DNA of 6,752 nucleotides from Candidatus Thorarchaeota archaeon MP11T_1 (GCA_002825515.1 PJET01000087.1:1-6752); one strand, 5' to 3'; positions 1-5,601 are shown, counted from the first letter of the stretch. Program-made: numbers and translations. The notes: a model not told the origin generated them from the letters alone.

Positions 1-1
1 T

Positions 2-91
2 TGCGAGAAGGGCACCTTCATGGCTGAACACTTCGACCGTTTTGCTTGTGGTCGATGTGGATATACTGAGTTTAAACGAAAGGGCAAGTAG
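2..91 (+). CDS. rps27ae: Ribosomal protein eS31 (S27ae), C-terminal fragment
   Basis: This is the last 29 codons of a gene that enters from the left edge and ends at TAG 89-91. The frame starts at base 2 and reads CEKGTFMAEHFDRFACGRCGY followed by a basic tail ending in KRKGK. That is the second half of the zinc ribbon of the small-subunit protein eS31: residue 1 is probably the last Cys of the first CxxC pair, and residues 16 and 19 form the second pair. The block GTFMAEHxDRxxCGxCGYTEF is characteristic of archaeal eS31, and of the part of eukaryotic eS31 that follows ubiquitin. The protein sits on the 30S subunit and binds one zinc. In archaea it usually closes a translation/transcription operon, which fits its position as the last + strand gene before an opposing gene that ends only 3 bp away. 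The identification is firm despite the short length; the missing N-terminus cannot be judged. Confidence 0.93.
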   Translation, partial: CEKGTFMAEHFDRFACGRCGYTEFKRKGK

Positions 92-94
92 TGG

Positions 95-352
95 TCATTC
101 TCCAACTATGGCCATCACCCATCTTACAAAGATGAGAACACCTATTATCATCGTCAGAACAACATCTACGAGAAATACTCCTGGGATTTGAATCTCTATC
201 CATGCTGCCAGAATCAGAGCAATTGGGAATGTGACGATGAAGGGAAGGGTTGCCACTGTCAGCGATATCTCCTCACTCGACACCATCGCATTCACAAGAA
301 GGAGGAGCCAGATGGCGTAGATTCCAACCAACAGAGCCACTTCTGGTATCAT
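95..352 (-). CDS. Small three-helix membrane protein, unknown function
   Basis: This is an 85-residue, very hydrophobic protein with start ATG 352-350 and stop TGA 97-95. Predicted membrane helices lie at about residues 4-22, 30-52 and 58-80, with a short acidic connector (SSEEIS, residues 25-30) and few charges elsewhere (R77, ending in GE). I recognise no family motif. No strong Shine-Dalgarno precedes the ATG, so it may depend on a weak site or another start mode. The + strand reading of the same DNA is rich in His, Cys and Gln and looks like an antisense shadow, so the - strand is preferred. Its stop is separated by 3 bp from the stop of eS31, so the two transcripts must overlap at their 3' ends. 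A TATA-like element at 438-449 is a possible promoter, giving a leader of about 60 nt. It is probably real, on hydropathy alone. Confidence 0.6.
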   Translation of the reverse strand: MIPEVALLVGIYAIWLLLLVNAMVSSEEISLTVATLPFIVTFPIALILAAWIEIQIPGVFLVDVVLTMIIGVLIFVRWVMAIVGE

Positions 353-437
353 TGTACTATCATTCCGATTTGGGATTCTCTTAGATCAAAAAACAATGTG
401 TGTATCACATTTTGCTATCTGTTTCCATCCTTTTCAT

Positions 438-449
438 CTCATATATCAG
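438..449. promoter_or_regulatory. TATA-like element between 95-352 (-) and 469-580 (+)
   Basis: The near-palindromic CTCATATATCAG can serve as a TATA box on either strand. On the + strand its centre lies about 26 bp before the ATG at 469, the spacing expected for a leaderless archaeal transcript starting at that ATG. On the - strand it would start a transcript near 417, with a leader of about 60 nt for the gene at 352. This rests on pattern and spacing only; no BRE was confirmed. Confidence 0.4.
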
Positions 450-468
450 TTAGGAGCGAGAAATAAGA

Positions 469-580
469 ATGCAAAATCGAAGAGATCACACTTCAAATAG
501 CTGTAGGCTTGGTCTTCATACCTTGGATATCTTCACTTGTCATGCTCTACCTGTCTTTGTTCTACTACTATCGAAAATAG
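469..580 (+). pseudogene. Broken small membrane-protein gene, possible single-base indel, resembling the start of the gene at 4961
   Basis: From ATG 469 the frame reads M-Q-N-R-R and continues as an unconvincing peptide to a TGA near 591. The frame one base later (473-580) encodes a clear membrane segment, KIEEITLQIAVGLVFIPW and then ISSLVMLYLSLFYYYRK, ending at TAG 578-580. That frame has a TAA just upstream (464-466) and no ATG before the hydrophobic part. Removing one A from the AAAA run at 473-476 joins the two and gives MQIEEITLQIAVG through FYYYRK (36 residues). This resembles the first 34 residues of the protein at 4961 (MQFFDTTIPI through SSLLLALPFYRYKGK), including the M-Q start, one helix, the SSL motif and an aromatic/basic end. 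A TATA-like element about 26 bp upstream supports a real start at 469. It stops where the relative continues with two more helices, so it may be a truncated remnant, a tiny intact protein hidden by an assembly error, or chance. Confidence 0.4.
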
Positions 581-630
581 AAAATAACTGAAATGAAAAG
601 ATGATTGCAGGTAGTATTCACTATTGCTTC

Positions 631-662
631 TTTTAAAAAATAGAGAAAGAACCCCACTGGGT
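631..662 (-). terminator. Terminator for the 1340-residue surface-protein gene
   Basis: Read on the - strand, about 90 nt after the stop at 750, there is a short hairpin (ACCC-AGTG-GGGT, complement of 651-662) followed by a pyrimidine-rich stretch ending in six T residues (complement of 635-650). Archaeal termination depends mainly on T-tracts, so this is a reasonable end point. The stem is only four pairs. Confidence 0.45.
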
Positions 663-683
663 CATGACATTCTATTGCCATAA

Positions 684-699
684 TCCCAATGGGTCTTTT
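684..699 (+). terminator. Terminator for + strand transcripts from 469
   Basis: CCC-AAT-GGG (685-693) is followed directly by TCTTTT (694-699). With the oppositely oriented hairpin at 651-662 it forms a back-to-back terminator pair between two converging units. The two hairpins share the motif CCC-N3/4-GGGTC, so they could also pair with each other. A + strand terminator here suggests that the short frame at 469-580 is, or was, transcribed. Confidence 0.4.
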
Positions 700-749
700 A
701 ATTCAGAGTTAGGAATTCTTAGTTCATAAAACGATTCTGGTTTTCTTGG

Positions 750-3700
750 CTAACCTCCTCTCCTACGTAGGAGTGCCACAATGATGATGATGACAACCAC
801 ACCTCCTAATCCACCAACAATCAGAATCATGATCTCTGGAGGCAGCTCTGCACCATCCGTTGGAGTTGTAGTTGGAGTTGTTGGTGTTGTCGGAGTGACT
901 ACGACTTCGTTTACAGTCACAATCACGGTGTCTGTCACACTATTTCCACCGAGGTCGTATACTACAATAGTAAAGTTATAGACATCTGGCGATAGGTCAT
1001 CAACATCAATTGTGATTGCTGAACCGTCCCAAGGTCCACTGTCTTCTATAGTACCATCCTTGTAGATGGTGAAGTTCTTTGGATGCGAATCAACAGGAGT
1101 CCAAATGATTGTATTTCCAGTTTCACCCTCGTCGTAATCGAAATCAGCTGGATGGTCAATTGTGGGTGCAGTACCATCCTGAACATATACCCACACCAGA
1201 TCTACCGCAGAGTGACCTGTAGTATCTGTGACAACAATGGTGTAGTTATATGAACCAAAGGCTAGACCATCAACGGATACATTGATTGATTCAGCACTCG
1301 AGTTCCATACACCAGATCTGATGACACCTCCATCTTGGTATATGATATAGGAACTTGGAAGTAGGTCACTTGGTAACCATGTTATAAAGTAGCCAGTGTC
1401 ACCTTCATCGTAATAGATGTCCGCAGGGGTATTGATTGTGGGCGATGTTGTGTCTTGGACATAGACCCAAACGACATCGCTGGACCATTCTCCGTTGCTG
1501 TCCCACAACTGTAAGGTGTAATTGTAGGAACCAGGAGAGAGCGAGTCCAGGTCTACAACATAAGGTACGCCAATATACCAGTCACCCGAATCTACTGGAA
1601 CATCGTCTTTATACAATGTATAGCCATCTGGGTTATTCCCTGATACATACCAGGTCAGGGAATTGCCTGTTGCTCCATATTCGAAATAGATGTCATCTGG
1701 AGTGGAAATGAGTGGAGGCCTGTCTATCGGTGGGAGCATGTTTGTGACTACCTCGCCCATCACAATTCCGAATTGATTGATGTATACAAAAAGGCCACTG
1801 CATTGAAGGACTGTGACATTCATGAATCCATATCCAAGATCTATACTCAGGTTGAAGCTAGCATATCCGTTCCACGCGCCCATACTGGTCACTCGCAGTA
1901 TCTGGTGCCATTCTATGAAACAGGCGGGGTCACCAATGTTTGCAGCCGGAAACGAGTTCTCGTCTATCGATGTCGAATAAGGAATGGATTCTGGAACGGA
2001 AATACCGGGGATAAGGAGTAAATGCTTGTACACCCAGCTTTCAGCCGGAGGAGCGCCCGGCCAACCATCTGAGATGTATCCGTTCAAAACATTGACTATA
2101 TACCAAGTATCAACATACGAAGCTGGCATGCCCATTTGGGTCTGATTCAAAGTCATTGAACAATTGATCTCAAATGGAGATAGCCAATCCAAGAATGTGA
2201 AATTGAATAGCACTTGAATGCTGTAGTCAGAAGCATGCATGTCCATGAATACATAGTCGCCATACGTAGGTTCAACCCGTGGGACAACGAGATAAGACAC
2301 GATAGTGACAGATCCATTCGCTTGGACACCATTATGCCAAGTACCCATCAGGGTTATCGTATTGGTCCCATTCTGAAACACCGGTACAAAGATGGTGTAT
2401 TCGGCATAAGGATTGACTACATTGACTTGTGTTATCCATGCATCGTTGACGAACACTGTGATGTTCACAAGGTTCGCCACATCTGACCCTGTATAGTTCA
2501 CAAAGACGAGACCACCACGGACCTGTTGACCAGTCGTTGGAGTGTATATTGTGATTTCATACACTGCAAGGATTTTCTCCTCTCTGTTGTTATAGGTCAG
2601 AATTTCTCCACTAATGGGTGCAACGTAAGATGTCAGGTTCATAGTACCAGAAACTGGTGCCAAGACTTGTGAGTGAATGAAAGCGGATTCACCGGGATCC
2701 AATGTAGCCACATAGAGCGAGTCCTCTAGGGCACCATCAACCCAGAGCTGAAGAGTAAACCCACCCTCGATTGATGAACCTTGGTTAATAACGTAGGAGT
2801 ACACATTGATTGTTGAACCTGCACCGGCTCCAGCAGGCGAGTCAATAGATGCACTAAGGTCATGAAGCGGTAGTGTGAGCCAGTAATCGAAAATGTTCTC
2901 AAAGACAAGATAGTTGTCAGTCTTGTACAAATCCACGGTCATAGTGTAATCCATACAGAAGACCTTTGATTCTCCTACCTCGCTCACAGCACCTATGATG
3001 TTCTGTCCATCAGAAGTACGGATAATCTCTCGAGCGGGATGGTTCAGAACAAATGTATTGTCTAGATCAGAGTGTTGGAGTTCGGTCACACCGGTCATCA
3101 GAGAGTGATTAGACTCGAAGTAGGTAGTGTTTCCTGCTAACGAACTTACTTTATACTCATGGGATATTCCGAGATTTGACATAAACGCATGCAAGCCTTC
3201 AGTGAATCCCCAAGCATAGGTAACAAACAGCTTACCGCCACCATTGACAAAGGCCTCAAGAGCTGAAATGTCGGATGATGGCCACGAATCTCCATGACCA
3301 CCGATGAAGATGACATCATATAGTGTTAAATTGTCCAAGGTGAGGGATGTCGTTATCAGCCCTGTTAGATATCCACGATCCATGTAAAGAGACCTGACTT
3401 CCCACATATCTTCCTCACCATGAGACGTAATGAATCCCGCAGCAGGAACAGTCCGGTCATAGTAGAAAGTCACTGTATCGGAACCGTAGTTTCCCAATGC
3501 ATCATATGCAAAAACAGTGACGTTGAACCAATTTAGATTTTCAAGGGCCAAGTAGATGAAATTCTCCGAATCAACTCGTTGATGGAGTGAGTTGTTTACA
3601 TAGACTTCGAAGTATTCAATCCAGGTTGTGAGGTCACTATAAGTCCAGTTCACCTTGCCATTATTCAATGTGCCCATATCTGAGGGATAGTCAATCATAA

Positions 3701-4772
3701 CAATGGGATCGTCTGTGTCAACAAGAACTTGAACCCCTGTTGTGTAGTTCATTCCACCGGTTTCCATATAGACCTCAATCCAGTCCCATCCATTGGGAAG
3801 TCCAGTCATGTACATGAATTCTAATGGGGTAGTAGCATACCATACAAAGTTCAAGAACACATGATAGCGAACTATGGTTTCATTCGAGTGCCCTTCCCAA
3901 GTCAGAATGTAGTCTGTAGACACAGACTCGTCATCAGAAGTAATGAAAAGCCACTTCTTTGGAGGTTCAAAGCGAAGTGTTAGGTCATCTATTGGGAATG
4001 AGCTAATTGTGTGCTGTTCGTAATTGCTCCAGATTGCTCCGTGATTGAGACCTATGGCATATGGGAACCCGTAGGTATTCTGTACCCAATCATAATTGAA
4101 TTCGATGGTACCATTTTCATAGAAAACGACCTGAAAAGTACCCACTAATTCCTCAGAATAATATGCGTGCATCACATTATTGTATTCAATCACGTAGCGA
4201 CTGGGAGAAGCCAGTGTCAGATTGTACACACCGGGATTACCATAAGACGAGGCTATTGGAGTAGCATATGGAGCAACGGCATACCAAGAGGATTCGTCAG
4301 TTGACCCAAGGCCCACCCATGCACTATACGGATCAGTGTTGTAGAACGACATCCAGCCATGCCTTGACACATAGACTTTCGTGAAGTTCTCGCCATAGAA
4401 TGGAAACTCAAAGGGAAGCGTAAGCATAACACTGTCACTCATGCTGAGGTCGTTCCACGTCCCGCCAGTGGCATCTTCCCAGTTGTAGGGAACTGTCATT
4501 GTGCTATAATCAAAATCTCCAGCTGTCGGGTCAGTGGCACTTGGAGAGAATTGCCTTTCTGTATCTACAGTTCTCTTGGACTGTAGTCTACCAGTGTTGT
4601 CATCTTCGACTTGCTGCCCGAAATCAATTGATTCGGGAGAACCAAGGTTTTCAGTAGCAAAGTCAGAGGGATTACTTGTGCTTCTCTGAATAGCCGGAAG
4701 GCTACTCGCGAAGTTGCCCAATATGAATATGAATACAAAGGCTGATAATAACAGATAGGATTTCTTCCTCAT
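750..4772 (-). CDS. Giant membrane-anchored surface protein with beta-sandwich, GATase-like, CARDB and tandem Ig-like domains
   Basis: This 1340-residue protein starts at ATG 4772-4770 with GGGGAG 8 nt upstream. Residues 1-25 (MRKK, then a hydrophobic stretch) form a signal peptide. Residues 86-270 look like a beta-sandwich with the phrase LPFEFPFYGENFTKVYVSRHG, common in archaeal surface proteins. Residues 271-442 contain Ig-like strands. Residues 444-635 resemble a class I glutamine-amidotransferase/ThuA-like fold (YDVIFIGGHGDSW, ALEAFVNGGGKLFVTYAWG), but no Cys sits at the expected nucleophile elbow, so it is probably non-catalytic. Residues 637-740 match a CARDB-like domain (INVYSYVINQGSS, then LDPGES). 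Residues 741-1010 are beta-rich and unassigned. Residues 1019-1288 are three Ig-like repeats, 1293-1305 a Thr/Pro stalk, and 1313-1335 a membrane helix before RRRGG. About 25 N-glycosylation sequons and only four Cys fit an exposed glycoprotein. The role, perhaps adhesion or envelope, is inferred. The whole frame is open, with no sign of disruption. Confidence 0.92.
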   Translation of the reverse strand: MRKKSYLLLSAFVFIFILGNFASSLPAIQRSTSNPSDFATENLGSPESIDFGQQVEDDNTGRLQSKRTVDTERQFSPSATDPTAGDFDYSTMTVPYNWEDATGGTWNDLSMSDSVMLTLPFEFPFYGENFTKVYVSRHGWMSFYNTDPYSAWVGLGSTDESSWYAVAPYATPIASSYGNPGVYNLTLASPSRYVIEYNNVMHAYYSEELVGTFQVVFYENGTIEFNYDWVQNTYGFPYAIGLNHGAIWSNYEQHTISSFPIDDLTLRFEPPKKWLFITSDDESVSTDYILTWEGHSNETIVRYHVFLNFVWYATTPLEFMYMTGLPNGWDWIEVYMETGGMNYTTGVQVLVDTDDPIVMIDYPSDMGTLNNGKVNWTYSDLTTWIEYFEVYVNNSLHQRVDSENFIYLALENLNWFNVTVFAYDALGNYGSDTVTFYYDRTVPAAGFITSHGEEDMWEVRSLYMDRGYLTGLITTSLTLDNLTLYDVIFIGGHGDSWPSSDISALEAFVNGGGKLFVTYAWGFTEGLHAFMSNLGISHEYKVSSLAGNTTYFESNHSLMTGVTELQHSDLDNTFVLNHPAREIIRTSDGQNIIGAVSEVGESKVFCMDYTMTVDLYKTDNYLVFENIFDYWLTLPLHDLSASIDSPAGAGAGSTINVYSYVINQGSSIEGGFTLQLWVDGALEDSLYVATLDPGESAFIHSQVLAPVSGTMNLTSYVAPISGEILTYNNREEKILAVYEITIYTPTTGQQVRGGLVFVNYTGSDVANLVNITVFVNDAWITQVNVVNPYAEYTIFVPVFQNGTNTITLMGTWHNGVQANGSVTIVSYLVVPRVEPTYGDYVFMDMHASDYSIQVLFNFTFLDWLSPFEINCSMTLNQTQMGMPASYVDTWYIVNVLNGYISDGWPGAPPAESWVYKHLLLIPGISVPESIPYSTSIDENSFPAANIGDPACFIEWHQILRVTSMGAWNGYASFNLSIDLGYGFMNVTVLQCSGLFVYINQFGIVMGEVVTNMLPPIDRPPLISTPDDIYFEYGATGNSLTWYVSGNNPDGYTLYKDDVPVDSGDWYIGVPYVVDLDSLSPGSYNYTLQLWDSNGEWSSDVVWVYVQDTTSPTINTPADIYYDEGDTGYFITWLPSDLLPSSYIIYQDGGVIRSGVWNSSAESINVSVDGLAFGSYNYTIVVTDTTGHSAVDLVWVYVQDGTAPTIDHPADFDYDEGETGNTIIWTPVDSHPKNFTIYKDGTIEDSGPWDGSAITIDVDDLSPDVYNFTIVVYDLGGNSVTDTVIVTVNEVVVTPTTPTTPTTTPTDGAELPPEIMILIVGGLGGVVVIIIIVALLRRRGG
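768..836 (-). other. C-terminal membrane anchor of the surface protein
   Basis: Residues 1313-1335 run from EIMILIVGGLGGVVV to ALL, a single Gly/Ile/Val-rich helix followed by RRRGG. Positive charges after the helix place the C-terminus in the cytoplasm and the bulk of the protein outside. The motif differs from the PGF-CTERM archaeosortase signal, so I infer permanent membrane anchoring rather than sortase processing. Confidence 0.8.
858..896 (-). repeat. Thr/Pro stalk coding repeat
   Basis: Residues 1293-1305 read TPTTPTTPTTTPT, encoded by a GTTGGAGTTGT-like simple repeat as seen on the + strand. It separates the last Ig-like repeat from the membrane anchor and is a likely O-glycosylated spacer. 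As a low-complexity repeat its length may vary between strains. Confidence 0.8.
909..1718 (-). repeat. Three tandem Ig-like repeats of about 90 residues
   Basis: Units cover residues 1019-1109, 1110-1201 and 1202-1288 (DNA 1718-1446, 1445-1170 and 1169-909). Each begins P-x-I-x-x-P-A/D-D with Y/F-E/D-x-G-x-T-G, continues with I/L-x-W, then Y/F-x-I/L-Y-K/Q-D, S-G-x-W and a Y-N-F/Y-T turn. The first two end in VWVYVQD and the third in VIVTVNE. Units 2 and 3 are closest (PADxxYDEGxTG); unit 1 is more divergent, suggesting serial duplication followed by drift. The fold is inferred to be an Ig-like beta-sandwich acting as a spacer that lifts the N-terminal domains off the membrane. Confidence 0.85.
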
Positions 4773-4780
4773 GAAGATCT

Positions 4781-4788
4781 CTCCCCTT
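4781..4788 (-). promoter_or_regulatory. Shine-Dalgarno of the surface-protein gene
   Basis: On the - strand AAGGGGAG lies 8 nt upstream of ATG 4772. It fixes that ATG as the start, in agreement with the MRKK-plus-hydrophobic signal peptide directly after it. Confidence 0.65.
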
Positions 4789-4800
4789 AGGATTAAATGT

Positions 4801-4826
4801 TGGAGGAACCCCGCGTTAGTCCTCCA
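4801..4826 (-). promoter_or_regulatory. Hairpin at the 5' end of the surface-protein leader
   Basis: A perfect 7-bp inverted repeat, TGGAGGA (4801-4807) and TCCTCCA (4820-4826), encloses 12 nt. With the TATA element at 4853-4860 the transcript is predicted to start near 4830, so the hairpin would be the first structure of the mRNA. The 5' arm looks like a decoy Shine-Dalgarno. The 3' arm (TCCTCC) could instead pair with the true site AAGGGGAG downstream, allowing two alternative folds. It could protect the mRNA, control translation, or also act in DNA as an operator. The inverted repeat is seen; the function is inferred. Confidence 0.5.
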
Positions 4827-4852
4827 GCAAAAATATAGTCATACTTTACTTG

Positions 4853-4860
4853 TCTATAAA
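4853..4860 (-). promoter_or_regulatory. TATA box for the surface-protein gene
   Basis: The - strand reads TTTATAGA, close to the archaeal consensus TTTATATA. A transcript starting about 25 bp downstream would have a leader of about 57 nt. A second TATA-like string (CTATATTT, complement of 4831-4838) is an alternative that would give a shorter leader lacking most of the hairpin. Confidence 0.5.
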
Positions 4861-4888
4861 TCTATTCGATAAATAATGAATTAGTATG

Positions 4889-4906
4889 AGAAGTGGTAGC
4901 GGGTAG
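4889..4906 (+). repeat. tRNA-end repeat, copy 1
   Basis: AGAAGTGGTAGCGGGTAG. Its first 16 bases match 15 of 16 bases at 5584-5599, the 3' end of the initiator tRNA gene. The match covers the complement of the acceptor strand (ACCCGCT), the discriminator A, CCA and five bases beyond the tRNA. It lies 55 bp before the small membrane gene at 4961. A remnant attachment site or duplicated tRNA end is the best explanation. Confidence 0.55.
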
Positions 4907-4919
4907 CATTGCTGCAATG
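4907..4919 (+). promoter_or_regulatory. Perfect palindrome upstream of the 4961 gene, candidate operator
   Basis: CATTGC-T-GCAATG is a perfect inverted repeat with one central base. After one mismatch it extends to TAg...gTA (4904-4922). It sits directly upstream of the A/T-rich AAGATAAAA at 4922-4930, where a BRE or a dimeric regulator site would lie. It is a candidate operator for the 4961 gene; the regulator is unknown. Confidence 0.4.
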
Positions 4920-4921
4920 GT

Positions 4922-4930
4922 AAGATAAAA
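4922..4930 (+). promoter_or_regulatory. TATA-like element for the 4961 gene
   Basis: AAGATAAAA is centred about 35 bp upstream of ATG 4961. A transcript would begin near 4951 and have a very short leader or none, in line with the absence of a Shine-Dalgarno before the ATG. The match to consensus is only moderate. Confidence 0.35.
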
Positions 4931-4960
4931 CTCGGACCACAACATGTATCATGTTAACAA

Positions 4961-5221
4961 ATGCAGTTCTTTGATACAACCATTCCAATCATAGCAATAT
5001 TTCTTGGATCTGTTATGTCAAGCTTGCTCCTTGCATTGCCATTTTATCGCTATAAAGGTAAGATTTCGGAGTCGTCAATCCTACTAAGATTGGCATTGTT
5101 GATTCTATTGGCCTTTGGAGTGGGAACTACTGTGTTTGTTTCTTTTGTATACCCAATCTATCTCATTTTTGCATTCATTTTTGTCCTACCATTCGCAGTC
5201 TGCTTTATGCTTAGGAAATGA
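4961..5221 (+). CDS. Small three-helix membrane protein, unknown function
   Basis: This 86-residue protein runs from ATG 4961 to TGA 5219-5221. Helices are predicted at about residues 8-28, 40-61 and 63-83. The loop after helix 1 is basic (FYRYKGK, residues 28-34) and the C-terminus is LRK, so both probably face the cytoplasm. No family is recognised. There is no Shine-Dalgarno, but an AT-rich element and a perfect palindrome upstream suggest its own regulated, short-leader promoter. The first 34 residues resemble the frame-broken reading frame at 469-580, on the far side of the surface-protein gene. The gene is bracketed by two copies of the tRNA-end repeat (4889-4906 and 5232-5246). It is divergent from the surface-protein gene and convergent with 5253-5519. 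A role in the envelope is only a guess. Confidence 0.65.
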   Translation: MQFFDTTIPIIAIFLGSVMSSLLLALPFYRYKGKISESSILLRLALLILLAFGVGTTVFVSFVYPIYLIFAFIFVLPFAVCFMLRK

Positions 5222-5228
5222 TGAATGA

Positions 5229-5260
5229 AAGAGTGGCAACGGGTAGATTAGATCACTCTT
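5229..5260. terminator. Hairpin between converging genes, overlapping a tRNA-end repeat
   Basis: AAGAGTG (5229-5235) and CACTCTT (5254-5260) form a 7-bp stem around 18 nt. It lies 7 bp after the stop of the 4961 gene and overlaps the stop of the opposing gene (5255-5253). On the - strand the stem is followed by a T-rich but interrupted stretch (TCATTCATCATTT). It could be a shared terminator, though no long T-run is present. Confidence 0.35.
5232..5246 (+). repeat. tRNA-end repeat, copy 2
   Basis: AGTGGCAACGGGTAG matches 13 of 15 bases of copy 1 (AGTGGTAGCGGGTAG, 4892-4906). It differs by two transitions and has the same orientation. It lies 340 bp after copy 1 and 355 bp before the tRNA end, and separates the two small membrane genes. 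It is weaker than copy 1 as a tRNA-end match. Confidence 0.45.
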
Positions 5261-5519
5261 CAAGAACCAACTCCGTCTGATCTCTTGGTGAGTCTGCATT
5301 ATCGGACGGCTCACTTCTCAATCTACTGACACAGTAGAGAACTGATATCACAATGAGAGGCCACACAACTAAGATGCTGATTGGAGAAGGCCAACCAAGT
5401 GTATATGTCAAAGGCCAGATGAAAAAGAAGAAAGCAGGCAAAAACAAAATCAAAATGCATACCAAACATATTCGGTAGAGGTCCCGATCAATTTCAATCA
5501 CAATCTTGTCGGAACTCAA
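5253..5519 (-). CDS. Small two-helix membrane protein with TTG start, unknown function
   Basis: This is an 88-residue protein on the - strand. The start is TTG 5519-5517, supported by GGAGAGG 7 nt upstream; an in-frame TGA lies a few codons further up and no ATG is available in this frame. An ATG between the ribosome site and the TTG is in another frame and closes after 11 codons. The N-terminus (MSSDKIVIEIDRDLYR) is charged. Two helices follow at about residues 16-36 and 46-64, then a polar acidic tail of about 24 residues (SRLRSEPSDNADSPRD and on to LVLEE). Basic residues on both flanks of the helix pair place both ends in the cytoplasm. No family is recognised. It converges with the 4961 gene, 31 bp apart, and lies between tRNA-end repeat copies 2 and 3. 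Confidence 0.6.
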   Translation of the reverse strand: MSSDKIVIEIDRDLYRICLVCILILFLPAFFFFIWPLTYTLGWPSPISILVVWPLIVISVLYCVSRLRSEPSDNADSPRDQTELVLEE

Positions 5520-5526
5520 GAAACAT

Positions 5527-5533
5527 CCTCTCC
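5527..5533 (-). promoter_or_regulatory. Shine-Dalgarno that selects the TTG start at 5519
   Basis: GGAGAGG on the - strand ends 7 nt before TTG 5519. The preceding bases (AA) extend it to AAGGAGAGG. It decides between the TTG start and the nearby out-of-frame ATG (5526-5524), which directly abuts the site and is too close to be used efficiently. Confidence 0.55.
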
Positions 5534-5583
5534 TTCAATGATATCGTGTAAATATCAGATAGACGTTTTGGTGTAACAGAAGT

Positions 5584-5601
5584 AGAAATGGTAGCGGGTG
5601 G
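5584..5601 (+). repeat. tRNA-end repeat, copy 3 (the tRNA gene's own 3' end)
   Basis: AGAAATGGTAGCGGGTGG is the complement of the acceptor 3' strand, discriminator A and encoded CCA of the initiator tRNA, plus five flanking bases. It is the intact version from which copies 1 and 2 could derive, and the usual place where tRNA-targeting integrases recombine. Confidence 0.55.

Noticed and set aside
188..466. Open frame on the + strand opposite the 95-352 gene
   Set aside because: The peptide is rich in His, Cys, Gln and Trp in no recognisable pattern and is the antisense of a clean three-helix membrane protein.
781..981. GTTG-rich stretch as a microsatellite or regulatory repeat
   Set aside because: It is the complement of the Thr/Pro stalk codons and nearby coding sequence of the surface protein.
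750..4772. Surface protein as a protease or other enzyme
   Set aside because: No catalytic motif was found; the only enzyme-like fold lacks its nucleophile.
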